64,000 bases of DNA from Chrysaora quinquecirrha (taxonomy: Eukaryota; Cnidaria; Scyphozoa; Semaeostomeae; Pelagiidae): contig JACTAT010000040.1 in NCBI GenBank assembly GCA_014526335.1, forward strand, positions 7,248,545-7,312,544, written 5' to 3'. How positions within the stretch are numbered: the first letter of the stretch is position 1; each line of letters opens with the position of its first letter. Positions 1-11,544 of the stretch are shown one piece after another. The translations under genes were made by a program, and so were the position numbers. The notes under the pieces were generated by a model that saw only the letters and a list, made by a program, of their open reading frames with translations, did no database searches and was not told where the DNA came from.

Positions 1-1230
1 CTTAAGGTAATAAAAGGTAACTGAAGAAAATCAATGGTAGCTGGAGGTAATTAATGGTAGCTGAAGGTAATCAATGGTAACTAAAAGTAACATATGGTAG
101 CTTAAGGTAATAAAAGGTAACTGAAGAAAATCAATGGTAGCTGGAGGTAATTAATGGTAGCTGGAGGTAATTAATGGTAACTAAAAGTAACATATGGTAG
201 CTTAAGGTAATAAAAGGTAACTGAAGAAAATCAATGGTAGCTGGAGGTAATTAATGGTAACTGAAGGTAATTAATGGTAACTAAAAGTAACATATGGTAG
301 CTTAAGGTAATAAAAGGTAACTGAAGAAAATCAATGGTAGCTGGAGGTAATTAATGGTAACTGAAGGTAATCAAAGGTAACTAAAAGTAACATATGGTAG
401 CTTAAGGTAATAAAAGGTAACTGAAGAAAATCAATGGTAGCTTGAGGTAATTAATGGTAGCTGAAGGTAATCAAAGGTAACTAAAAGTAACATATGGTAG
501 CTTAAGGTAATAAAAGGTAACTGAAGAAAATCAATGGTAGCTGGAGGTAATTAATGGTAGCTGGAGGTAATTAATGGTAACTAAAAGTAACATATGGTAG
601 CTTAAGGTAATAAAAGGTAACTGAAGAAAATCAATGGTAGCTGGAGGTAATTAATGGTAGCTGAAGGTAATCAATGGTAACTAAAAGTAACATATGGTAG
701 CTTAAAGAAATAAAAGGTAACTGAAGAAAATCAATGGTAGCTGGAGGTAATTAATGGTAGCTGGAGGTAATTAATGGTAACTAAAAGTAACATATGGTAG
801 CTTAAGGTAATAAAAGGTAACTGAAGAAAATCAATGGCAGCTGAAGGTAATTAATGGTAGCTGAAGGTAATCAAAGGTAACTAAAAGTAACATATGGTAG
901 CTTAAGGTAATAAAAGGTAACTGAAGAAAATCAATGGTAGCTGGAGGTAATTAATGGTAGCTGGAGGTAATTAATGGTAACTAAAAGTAACATATGGTAG
1001 CTTAAGGTAATAAAAGGTAACTGAAGAAAATCAATGGCAGCTGAAGGTAATCAATGGTAACTGAAGGTAATCAAAGGTAACTAAAAGTAACATATGGTAG
1101 CTTAAGGTAATAAAAGGTAACTGAAGAAAATCAATGGTAGCTGAAGAAAATCAATGGTAACTAAAGGTAATCAATGGTAATTTACGGAAATCAATGGAAA
1201 CTTAAGGTATTCAATGGTAATTTAAGATAA
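1..1230. repeat. Higher-order satellite, 20-bp monomers in 100-bp units
   Basis: A 20-bp monomer (type ctgaaggtaatcaatggtaa) is repeated throughout. Five diverged monomers form a 100-bp unit: the variant beginning cttaaggtaataaaa recurs at 1, 101, 201 and so on to 1101. About twelve near-identical 100-bp units decay into degenerate monomers after about 1140. The array runs off the left edge and lies in the intron that follows the last visible TRAF exon. Confidence 0.95.
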
Positions 1231-1249
1231 TCTTAATCTGATCACATAC

Positions 1250-2387
1250 CCTTTTTTCTTCTCTCAAATGTCGTTCATCACAATACGCACAAGGGATGAT
1301 TCGCTTCGGACAATCTTTGTCAAGATGTTTCTGGAGAAACCTTCTTTGGAACTTTGCTCCGCAGTCATTTGCACAAAGTATGTCTGAATAGTCACATTTC
1401 TCGTTGTGGATCTACGATAGAAATCAAATACAATTTAAACACCTTCTCAATTCTAAGCCACAAACGTTTTCGCTCAAAAAAACCCTGGCCAAAGACATTG
1501 CAAAACATGGTTCATCAAACATTTTTGTTTACGACAAGCAAAAAATTTTCTGAGATGTTTCAAAAACATTGCTTATCGAATCCTGCTTGTGGAGCAATGT
1601 TTTACGACGTGGCCAAACATTCAAACTTCAACAAAAATCTTAAATGTTTGGCGAACAATGCTTGATCGTTTTCCAGGGGGTAAGTATTCAATTTAAAAAT
1701 TTAAATGCGCTACAAATAAGTTTTGTATACAGATGATTTAATAGAATGCACGTTTTTAAGGAACTTTTGGTCTGAGTTGAGGCTGGACTTCCTTAATTTT
1801 TCAAAAAAATGAGGCTAAGTTCCTTATAATGTTCCTTGTCGTGATATATGTTTGAATACTAATTCTTACAGCAAATTCATTTAAACTTGTTTTGTTTTCT
1901 AACTGTAAATATAAACGGAGTTTGTTGGAGGAAGTACAATAAAAAATATATTATTATATATGTAACCCATCGTACTCTTGAAATGGCAATTGTTGCTTTT
2001 TCATCCGAGCCTCGACAGTTTGTTAAAGTTCCTTAATTTTTATGGGGATTTTCAGGCTCGAGTTAATTATAGAGATGTTCCTTATTAAAATGTGTAGCTA
2101 TTACAAGTTAAATATTGTCGTTTGAGTTTTGAAATTTTGATAATTTCATACCTGTACATCACCATAGCTTCCTCCCCAATTGCATCCCCAGTCATGATTA
2201 TTGCAAATCACATCCAGCTTCATTATTTCTTTGTTGAAAGCGTTGTCCACTCTCGGCTTGTAAGAAAAGATTATCAAAGTTTTGTTAAAATGCACATGAC
2301 AGTCTTGATACAAAATGAAGTGAAAATAATGATTTATGTACAATCAATCAAGCAATCGATCAGTCGATTACTTGATCAGTCGATCAG

Positions 2388-2421
<34 letters not shown>

Positions 2422-2603
2422 GATGAATCAATCAACCGATCAGTCAATCAATCAATGAATCAATCAATCACTCAATCAATCGATGAATTAATCAATTGAT
2501 CAGTCAATCAATCGATCGATCGGTCACTTTATCGATCAATCAATCAATCAATCAATCATCCAACCAATCAATCAATCAATCGATGAATCAATCAACCGAT
2601 CAG

Positions 2604-2634
<31 letters not shown>

Positions 2635-2702
2635 CTCAATCAATCGATGAATTAATCAATTGATCAGTCAATCAATCAATCAATCGATCGGTCACTTTAT
2701 CG

Positions 2703-2743
<41 letters not shown>

Positions 2744-4474
2744 CCAACCAATCAATCAATCAATCGATGAATCAATCAACCGATCAGTCAATCAATCGAT
2801 CAATCAATCAATCAATCACTCAATCAATCGATCAATCAATCAATCAATCACTCAATCAATCGATGAATTAATCAATTGATCAGTCAATCAATCGATCAGT
2901 CAATCAGTCAATCAAGTTGATTGATTGATTGATAGGGCCAATCCTGTGGAGAGACTGTGGCCAGGTAGCTCCCAGTTGATACAGCGTTACATGAGTACTT
3001 GAGATTGCTTAGCATAAAAAGGTATCAAAACCAACCTTTTCTTTGTCAAATGGAGCTTGATCAACAGGACATCTTGGTTCAACCCTGCAAAAATACAGAT
3101 CAATCAAGTCTTCGAGAAACAAATGGCCTTCACTATCGTAAAGTATATCATTAGACTTAGAAGTGATACCAGAAACAGCAGATAGTCTCAATCTTACCTC
3201 GAAACTTCATGATGACAAGCATAGCATAATCGATGTCCACATCCCAACTTCACTGGGTACCTAAGTACATCTTTGCATACTGGGCATGCGTATTCCTTTT
3301 CCAAAGGATATGCTAATGTGATTTTGAATCTATCTTTCCATCCAGATGGGCTTTCAATGCTACTTCGGCTTGATGCTCTCGAACCATTCACCTAATAAGA
3401 ATTTTTTCATAATAAGAAAACATGTCTTTGCATATTGCTCAACTTTTAGATGTTCAAAGAGATAAGAGAAAGAATAATTGAAAATTTGATGAATCAAACT
3501 ATCATATATATTACTTGAAATAATTAAAAGAATTAAGAAAAAAATATATATATATATTATTCAAATAGTTACACCAAATAAATCAATATGAAAAAGGGAA
3601 TTTTCCCAGATGTCAAGAAATTTCGGAAACTCAATGTATTGCAAAAGATTTTCTTTCCATGTTCCTCAGTCAACAAAAAATTTGAAAAGTTGACTACGCC
3701 TTGAGCCTTGAACAATGTCTATCGAGTATCTGAAGTACTTCTTAGAATTTTCAGCAAGAACTCGTGAAAAATTCGATTTGAGCGAAGGCAAGGTGTATTT
3801 TGTATCTTGTGCTTCTTCGAGTCTAAATTCAGTGCAGCCACTGGAGTCTGTTATTAACAGAACAGAATTTGAATGCATGTTTTTAACAAGGAACCTTTGT
3901 CTAAGTTGAGGCTGCGGAGTCGCTAAATTTTCAACAAAATGAGGCTGAACGTTTTTTATACTGTTCCTTGTTGTGGAACATAGCTAATTTTTACAGCAAA
4001 TTCATTTAAACTTGCTTCGTTCTCTAGCTTTAGATATAAATTGAGTCTTTTTGGGGAGGTACGATGGGAAAAATATTTTAATCTGTTATTTATTTGTACA
4101 AACCATCTTGTTCTTGAAAAAGTGATTCTTAGTTTGCCTCGACAGTTCCTTAAGTTCCTTAAAATTTTTGGAATTTTCAGCCTCGAGTTCCTTACAAAGG
4201 TGCTCCTTATAAGAAAGATGTGTAAATGGTAAGAACTTAATAACAGAAGCTTGTTAACAAACAAGTTCCAAATCTCAGAATGATAGGTTTCTTGTAACGT
4301 TGTTAGAAAATGAGAAAATTGTATACATAAAACAATTTTCATCATGTTTTCCCAATTCCCAGGAAAGCCAATAACTTTTACTGTTATGAAGGGAAAACCG
4401 TTTAAGTATATACGCTATAAATCAGATTACCATACCGTTTCTTCATCAGCAGAACTCGTGCTGCTTTCTGGCAT
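1250..4474 (-). CDS. TRAF-family RING and zinc-finger protein, 5' part (gene continues past left edge)
   Basis: Five exons join in phase on the minus strand: 4474-4436, 3391-3198, 3084-3036, 2256-2152 and 1411-1250, all with GT-AG borders, giving 183 residues. The start is MPESSTSSADEET on a 39-nt first exon. A RING follows (CPVC, then CGHRLC, YAC and the final CPVD), the C3HC3D form with a last Asp typical of TRAFs. Then comes the conserved DNAFNKEI segment and two TRAF-type zinc fingers (CNNHDWGCNW; CANDCGAKF...H...C; CAYCDERH). In known TRAFs this half has E3 ligase and adaptor functions downstream of TNF, IL-1 or Toll receptors. The coiled coil and MATH domain that would prove the family must lie left of the window. 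Closest in feel to TRAF3/5, but I cannot assign a paralogue. Confidence 0.85.
1483..1678. mobile_element. Foldback MITE, CAAACATTG family, copy 1
   Basis: The ends are inverted (ccctggccaaa...cgttttccaggggg). Inside are repeated caaacatt / aatgtttg words and the sequence gacgtggccaaac. It lies in a TRAF intron. Other copies are near 8939, 24375, 49375, 50665 and 54356. Confidence 0.7.
1748..2095. mobile_element. TIR element with repeated AAGGAAC word (copy A)
   Basis: It starts near gcacgtttttaaggaac and ends gttccttattaaaatgtgta, an imperfect terminal inverted repeat. The word aaggaac or its complement gttcctt recurs internally several times. Closely related copies lie at 3876-4211 and 31737-32090. 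Confidence 0.65.
2341..2933. repeat. (AATC)n microsatellite with longer-period structure
   Basis: A long tetranucleotide run of aatc, interrupted by recurring variants. The block gtcactttatcgatcaatc appears at about 2523 and 2692, and cgatgaatcaatcaaccgat near 2421, 2581 and 2764. The array therefore has also duplicated in units of roughly 160-185 bp. It lies in a TRAF intron. Confidence 0.9.
3876..4211. mobile_element. TIR element with repeated AAGGAAC word (copy B)
   Basis: Closely similar to 1748-2095 (shared aaggaacctttgtctaagttgaggc, gttccttgttgtgg, ttccttacaaaggtgctcc), with the right end ccttataagaaagatgtgta. It lies in TRAF intron 1. Confidence 0.65.
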
Positions 4475-6149
4475 TCTTTCCAAAACAATTCACGGAAAAC
4501 CGGCAATTATAAATTAAGCTTTCACGGATAAACACCAAAATCAAGAATCTTTACCACACTTTAGAATCATTATTCATGAACATAAACATCAAACGATCCC
4601 TCAAGCAAGGCCTTACGAAACAAGTCCAGTTTGTTAGTTTATCAGTAAAGAATTTTAAAACAATCTTCCCTCCAAGAAACCTGCTGTATGCTGTAGCTAT
4701 GATGACTTGTAACTTGGCTAGTAACACTAGGAAAAATGTAAAAGCTGATGTCCTCACACCTTACACTACCCGTTTGTTTGATGATGAAATTAATATAACA
4801 ATTTGCCACCTGCATAAAATCAATATTTCAGAGTAGGTCATTTTTATGGGTTTTGTTGTATTTCTTTCCTACTGTATTTCTCTGAATTTTTTCTCTGTTG
4901 AAATTATCTCAACATTATTAATCTTGTCAGTGTTTTATCTTTAAAGGACAACAAATACAAAATCTAGAAAAAGAAACTATTTTCTTAACAAAGACGAAAG
5001 CAGATCAGACATCCAAAGATCTCGATTCCCTATATCTAGAGCTTTCATTTCTTCGAGCGAATTTTCGTTCCACTTTTTTACGAACTTAAAGTACTGCAGT
5101 CTTCGAGTGGTATAAAACTTCAAAATTGCGAAAAAAACAGAAACATCTATGAACATTCTGACAGTTGTTTTGGCCTGCTTTCTCTTGTTCTGCCCGATTA
5201 CCTCGAACATTCGTTAACTTGAACAATTTAAATTTTCCTGAAAGTTATACTTAATATTCTAGAGCTATTTTACATTATATAGATTAGGCTAAGATTGCAA
5301 TCTAAACTAGCTACCTCACAAATGATACGAAACACCGATTTTTTAGAAGAGCAACTTCAATAAGAAGCGTAAGCACTGACGCTGAAATACATTTTAGCTT
5401 TAAGATCATTTTGAGAAGTGTTAGAATCGGTGAAAAAAGACCAAATTGAAACTAAGACCGTAGCTTGGTTTTCTTAAAGAAAACGTGTATGCACAGGTGC
5501 AAATAACGTCAGACAATTATCAATAGCTGCGAAAACATTACTGTCGGAATATTTGTCCTTGTTTGATTTCTTTGTTACGTCTACGTGTTGCCCATAGAAA
5601 CAGTTTCTACGACTGATGCTAGCTAGCCTCGTTCAGGAGACAGCGGATTGAAGCACTTGAAACTTCGTAAATAGATACCAGAGACTTATTACCTGAGTCC
5701 CTTTCTTTGCAAACAGCAACAGAAAAACAACAACCCATCGGTTGTTTGTTCAGAGAGAAACGAGTTTGGTCGTTCGTGAGATAATTCTAAGTCAAGGCAC
5801 GTGAACTCAAGGCATGTGGCACACCAGGCCACATATACTACCGAAAATTTCTCTATAAAGCATGCCCTTTTCTTAAATTTAGCAGCAACGGAACAGCACA
5901 CAACGTTTTATAAGCGTCAGGGCATGTTCAACGAGACAATTTCTACCTAGCCTTGCTTATATCTTACTCCTCTAAGAAATCGTTTGTTCATTAAAGTAAC
6001 AGCAGGTCTCGAAGCCCGAGCTCCTAAAAGATCAAAAGACAAAGAATCATGAGATGGTGTTTCGTGGTATGGAATTAATTTTTCAGTACGAAATCAAAGG
6101 AAAGGTAAGTCTTGTTTCAGTACGAACAGCTACATCATGTAAATGTACA

Positions 6150-6350
6150 TATTTTCATGAATGGCGAACACTAGGATATCTTTTTCCACAAGTGGCATAC
6201 CACAATACATGGGATTCGAGCCTGCACTGCATGACCAGAGAGCTAAAAACGTTTCCACTGAGCTTTAGAGCTCAATGAAAACGCCTATTAACCCTCCGAG
6301 TCATACAGCCCAAGGCTCTCCTCCGTATCACTTTTTTGTGTTTCGACTCT
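6150..6350 (-). repeat. tRNA-derived SINE-like copy 1
   Basis: On the minus strand a Pol III A-box-like AAGCTCAGTGG is followed by a B-box-like CAGGCTCGAATCCC, in tRNA spacing. The flanks (catattttcatgaatggc; caaggctctcctcc) are shared with the next copy about 220 bp to the right. Confidence 0.6.
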
Positions 6351-6379
6351 GTTGAGCCTTCTTCAGCACCATACATACC

Positions 6380-6600
6380 TGTACATATTTTCATGAATGG
6401 CAAACACTAAGATAGATTTTTCCACTAACAATAGATGGGGTTCGAACCTGGACTGCATGATCGGAGAGCCAACGACGTTTCCACTGAGCTATAGAGCTCC
6501 ATGAAATCGCCGAGTAGCTTTCTAAGTCGTAAAGCCTAAGGCTCTCCTCCCGTCTGACTTTTTTTTCGTTTCGGCTATGTTAAGCCTTCTTCCGTCATGG
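6380..6600 (-). repeat. tRNA-derived SINE-like copy 2
   Basis: On the minus strand TAGCTCAGTGG (6491-6481) and GGTTCGAACCC (6448-6438) match the A and B boxes of tRNA genes at tRNA spacing. The whole does not fold obviously as a functional tRNA and is repeated next door, so a tRNA-derived SINE is more likely than a tRNA gene. Confidence 0.65.
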
Positions 6601-7884
6601 TCACCGGCATCATTGAGCTCATCGTCATGTAGTACATCATCTTCGAAATCTTCTATTGGGGTCGGTTCAGGCATTTCGAAATCGATATATATACTTACCG
6701 TCTACAGTACTTTATTCCTATCTACGTTTAAGACCTCAGCTAGGTTAAAAACGTCTTGAAAAGCGTATAACAACCTTACAGGAACTAACTCACGGGAACT
6801 ACGAACAAAACAAAATAATATTTCCTTTCTCAGGTTATTTTCCTTCTAAATACAATACACTGCTTACCTTATACTGAATTTAATGAATGGAGCAACCTTG
6901 AATATGTATTTGAATCTTGCTATTGACAGATGTTAATTCAGATATTCATTTCATATTCACATTCAGGTTTCACATTCAGTTCCGTATTCAAACGGGTTGT
7001 TGTATTCATTGCAGTGGAAAACAGCAGGCGACATTAAACCCCAAAGTTTTGTTTTGTTTCCATGACTTGTCGTCAACATTCAAGAAAAATAGATTCGCAT
7101 AGTCCTTTCACTGCCTAATTAAGAAGCTTGGGTTTTCACGTTCTATTTGAATTAAGGTCGTTTTTCTTGGATCTAGTCAAAACAAAAATGTCAGTCCCCC
7201 TACTAGGAAGACCTCTCAAATATTCATTATCCTAATCAGGGTTTTCAAGCGAAAATTAAGCCGTCAGAAAAAGGCTTTTGGATCTTGGATCTTGTCAAAT
7301 ATCTACAAAACAATTAAATTGAGTAAGATGTCTAAACGGCACGGTATAGTTTAGTCTGGTTCCCACAAGATCGTATAGGCGTCATCGACAGTCTACGAAG
7401 GTCTCCCGGTTGTAAAGGGATTATTGCGACGGCGCCGACTGTGATTCGGAAGGATCGGGAGAGTTGAAGTGAGATAAACTCTTCCGACTCTTCGATCAAG
7501 TATAATGTAATGGGAACACGTCGGCAAACGTCACCGATCCATCTATTGTTGGAGAATGGTCTATTGGGTGTAGCTAGCCAATCATATGAAAGCCATCCTT
7601 CGGTGTTTCTTTCTCTATGTTGCAGTCAGGAAAGTTTGATCAGACAGTCACCGACTGCTTCCCGACGAGTAGAAACAATTTTTCTCTGATCGTTAAGGAC
7701 GATGGAAGAACCGACGCTTACGATCTGGTGGGGACCATGCTTTTGCATGAATCGCATCAACTGCATCAAGTAATTAGCGAAGTAACATAGCATCCAATAT
7801 GCGAATATCATCTCAAAGACTTTAGGCATTATTCTCAGTAAAACTATTTACAGACACTGATCTTACTATACGATACAAACGGGG

Positions 7885-8075
7885 AAGACCTAGACTTATT
7901 ACACGAGTCGTAGTTTTCGCTCTCTAGGCCAATTTGATAGATAGGTCGTAGAATTATTACCTGAGTCGTAGTAATCGCTATTGAGTCTATACTGGACGCT
8001 CAAACTACCAGTTTGAGCGATTTCGGTTTCGTGTTAGTCTCTGTTTGGCGAGCGATAACTGGGACTCAGGTAATA
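7885..8075. mobile_element. MITE-like repeat, GACTTATTACCTGAGTC family
   Basis: The left end reads agacttattacacgagtcgtag and the right end gactcaggtaataagtctag, an imperfect inverted repeat. It contains ctggacgctcaaacta, which recurs at about 9820 and 30605. Related partial copies begin near 5687, 9777 and 30560. Confidence 0.6.
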
Positions 8076-8464
8076 AGTCTAGATAGCTTACTTAAAACCA
8101 CTCTGAGCATCAGGCAATCTAATTCAATTTTTGATGTCAATGATTGTTGTTGTTGCTGTCTGCGAAGAGTGGAACTTATGTAATGAGTCTAGGAAATACA
8201 TTCGAAAAACATTACCTATTTCGTAATATATCATACATATTTGAACTTGAAAATGTACTTATTTCTGGAATTTGAAATAATATTGTTTGTAATTCATTTG
8301 ACAACGGCCCTTCTGGGCATAACACAGTTGATGAGGATCTATATACAGTAGCTCAGTAGCTACATACAGCAGCAAAGTACTGCATGCAATCAAAAGGCAA
8401 TGTCCTACTGCGTTACATTAAGCTAAGCTACGAGAACAGCTTAAACTGCTAATCAAACCTTGAG

Positions 8465-8817
8465 TTATTTCCCACCAATTACAAAATGTTCTTCTTCATG
8501 TTCTGACTCCCAACTGTCGTCACTCTTATCTTCAGAAACCTGTTGCTTATCTAGAACGATAAAGACACGTGGTAAAGTCTTTGTTGACAACGTTTACATT
8601 GATTAAGATAAGAAAGATAAGAAAGGAAGGAAGGAAGAAAGAAAGAAAGAAGGAAATAAAGAAAGAAAGATAGAAAGAAATAAAGAAAGATAGAAAGAAA
8701 GAAAGATAGAAAGAAAGAAAGAAAGAAAGAAAGAAGGAAAGAAGGAAAGATAAGAAAGAAAGAAAGAAAGAAAAAGGAAAGAACGAAAGAAAATAAGAAA
8801 GAAAAATTAAAGAAAAA

Positions 8818-8849
<32 letters not shown>

Positions 8850-10365
8850 AAAAAGGAAAGAAGGCAAGAAAGAAAAAAGAAGGAAGGAAGGAAAGAAAGA
8901 AAGAAACCACAGGGTAGAGCTAAATAATGAAACTCTAAGGCCCTGGACAAACGATCAAACATTGTTTGTCAAGCATTTGAAATCTGCTGCTTAAGCGTCA
9001 CAAAACATTGCCGGACAAGCAGATATAAGCAGAATTGGCCACACGATTTTTCGAAGAAATCCAAAAACATTTGTGCTTGACCCGGGCAAAAAATGTTCGA
9101 CGAGCATTGTTTGGCGACATTTCCAAACGGCAAAACAATTTCTTCAAGAGGCAAATTTCAAATGTTTGACAAATATTGTTTGATCGTTTGGCCAGTGCCT
9201 TATATTTAGGTTTTTCGTTTGCTAAGATAAGAAAGATTGCGGGCAACCCCACAACAAAGCTAAATACTGAACTCTAAAAGGCATTTCAGCTGAATATCAA
9301 AGCGTGGCTGGACGTGCAAAAAAAAGAAAGTTTAGCTTCATAAACTAATCTTTGACCTACCAGTTATTTTTGTTGCTTCTTTCTTATTCTTTAAGCTATT
9401 TCTTTTCTTCTTTTGTCTGAAGACACAAAAAAACGTGCGTTTAAGTCAAACAGAAACAATGGAAACTGAGCGACATTGACTTTATATAGCTTAGTCTTGC
9501 TTCGAACTTAATTCAAAGTGAATTTTTCAGTTGTTTTTTTCATTAAAATAAAATTAGAGTTCTGTTAAATTTAATTCATGTTCCATGGAAAATAATAATG
9601 TCAGATGGCATTAAATTCGACCAAAATGCGACCATACAAAGAAACGCTGCATTTATGTCAAACTTGTGAATTAAGCTCGGCAAATCATGATGCATTTTAT
9701 TCAAAGTGCAGCACTTAAAATGATATATTAGCTAGAACTTTGAGCTACATTCTAGATTTTGTCCCAAATACACCAAGGACTTATTACCTGAGTCGTTGTT
9801 ATTGCTATTGAATTGAATTGCTGGACGCTCAAACTACACTGGAGCGAACGAAAACAGCATAAATTCAATTTAATGGAAGCGAAAGTTGGGGACTGGGACA
9901 ATTCTAGGCACAAAGCTCCGCGATGCTAATTAATAAAACTTGGCTGACAATACAAGGCATTGAAAAATATAAGACAAAAAACCTCTTCTTTCGTAGTTTT
10001 TCTGTTCTTTCTTTCGCCTTCATTTTGTTCTTTTCAATTTGGTCATGATACTCGTTGTCAGCTTTTTCCTAAAACGTTATGTTTGTTACATTTAGGGCTG
10101 TTTTGGACTTTTGTAGACTTGAGCTTTTGCTGTAACTTTTGAGTTAAGTTAGAAGATACTGAAATTATTTCAAACAGTTCCTAATGGCTAAAAAAATTTC
10201 TGCCTTTCTTTCCAATACTGAAGTCTTTTGTTCAAGGTTTGTAGGCTAGTTAGTCAGTTAGGTAGTAAGTTAGTTAGTTAGTTATTTAGCTAATACGTTT
10301 GTTAGTAAGAAAGTAAAGTAGTTAGCTAGTTAGTTAGTTAGTTACTTAATAAGCCATTTAGTTAA

Positions 10366-10398
<33 letters not shown>

Positions 10399-10426
10399 CA
10401 GTATAGTTCGTCCATTAGTTAGTTAA

Positions 10427-10459
<33 letters not shown>

Positions 10460-10483
10460 CAGTATAGTTCGTCCATTAGTTAA

Positions 10484-10516
<33 letters not shown>

Positions 10517-10544
10517 CAGTATAGTTCGTCCATTAGTTAGTTAA

Positions 10545-10577
<33 letters not shown>

Positions 10578-10601
10578 CAGTATAGTTCGTCCATTAGTTA
10601 A

Positions 10602-10634
<33 letters not shown>

Positions 10635-10658
10635 CAGTATAGTTCGTCCATTAGTTAA

Positions 10659-10691
<33 letters not shown>

Positions 10692-10715
10692 CAGTATGGT
10701 TCGTCCATTGGTTAA

Positions 10716-10748
<33 letters not shown>

Positions 10749-10776
10749 CAGTATAGTTCGTCCATTAGTTAGTTAA

Positions 10777-10809
<33 letters not shown>

Positions 10810-10833
10810 CAGTATGGTTCGTCCATTGGTTAA

Positions 10834-10866
<33 letters not shown>

Positions 10867-10890
10867 CAGTATGGTTCGTCCATTGGTTAA

Positions 10891-10923
<33 letters not shown>

Positions 10924-11065
10924 CAGTATGGTTCGTCCATTGGTTAATTAGTTAGTTAGTTAGTTGGTTAGTTAGTTAGTCAGTATGGTTCGTCCATTGG
11001 TTAGTTAATTGGTTAGTTAGTTAGTTAGTTAGTTAGTTAGTCAGTATGGTTCGTCCATTAGTTAA

Positions 11066-11098
<33 letters not shown>

Positions 11099-11179
11099 CA
11101 GTATGGTTCGTCCATTGGTTAATTGGTTAGTTAGTTAGTTAGTTAGTTGGTTAGTCGGTATGGTTCGTCCATTAGTTAA

Positions 11180-11212
<33 letters not shown>

Positions 11213-11236
11213 CAGTATGGTTCGTCCATTAGTTAA

Positions 11237-11269
<33 letters not shown>

Positions 11270-11293
11270 CAGTATGGTTCGTCCATTGGTTAA

Positions 11294-11326
<33 letters not shown>

Positions 11327-11350
11327 CAGTATAGTTCGTCCATTAGTTAA

Positions 11351-11383
<33 letters not shown>

Positions 11384-11407
11384 CAGTATAGTTCGTCCAT
11401 TAGTTAA

Positions 11408-11440
<33 letters not shown>

Positions 11441-11509
11441 CAGTATAGTTCGTCCATTAGTTAATTAGTTAGTTAGTTAGTTAGTTAGTTAGTCAGTATA
11501 GTTCGTCCA

Positions 11510-11544
<35 letters not shown>

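Larger units (their letters stand above)
4475..8464. other. Intergenic region between the TRAF start and the PRKRIP1 end
   Basis: Nothing here looks coding: open frames are short, AT-rich and without splice context. It contains two tRNA-derived SINE-like copies (6150-6350, 6380-6600), a probable repeat at about 7350-7560 with ends gttccca and tgggaac, and a repeat at 7885-8075 whose ends read gacttattacctgagtc-like and its complement. The TRAF promoter should lie just above 4474, but I see no clear motif. Confidence 0.6.

Noticed and set aside
4977..5210. 77-residue minus-strand frame upstream of the TRAF gene
   Set aside because: No recognisable motif or splice partner.
6430..6503. Functional tRNA gene
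   Set aside because: A and B boxes are good, but I could not form a convincing cloverleaf, and the same unit is repeated next to it.
8547..8910. Phe/Ser/Leu-rich frames on the minus strand
   Set aside because: Direct translation of the GAAA microsatellite.
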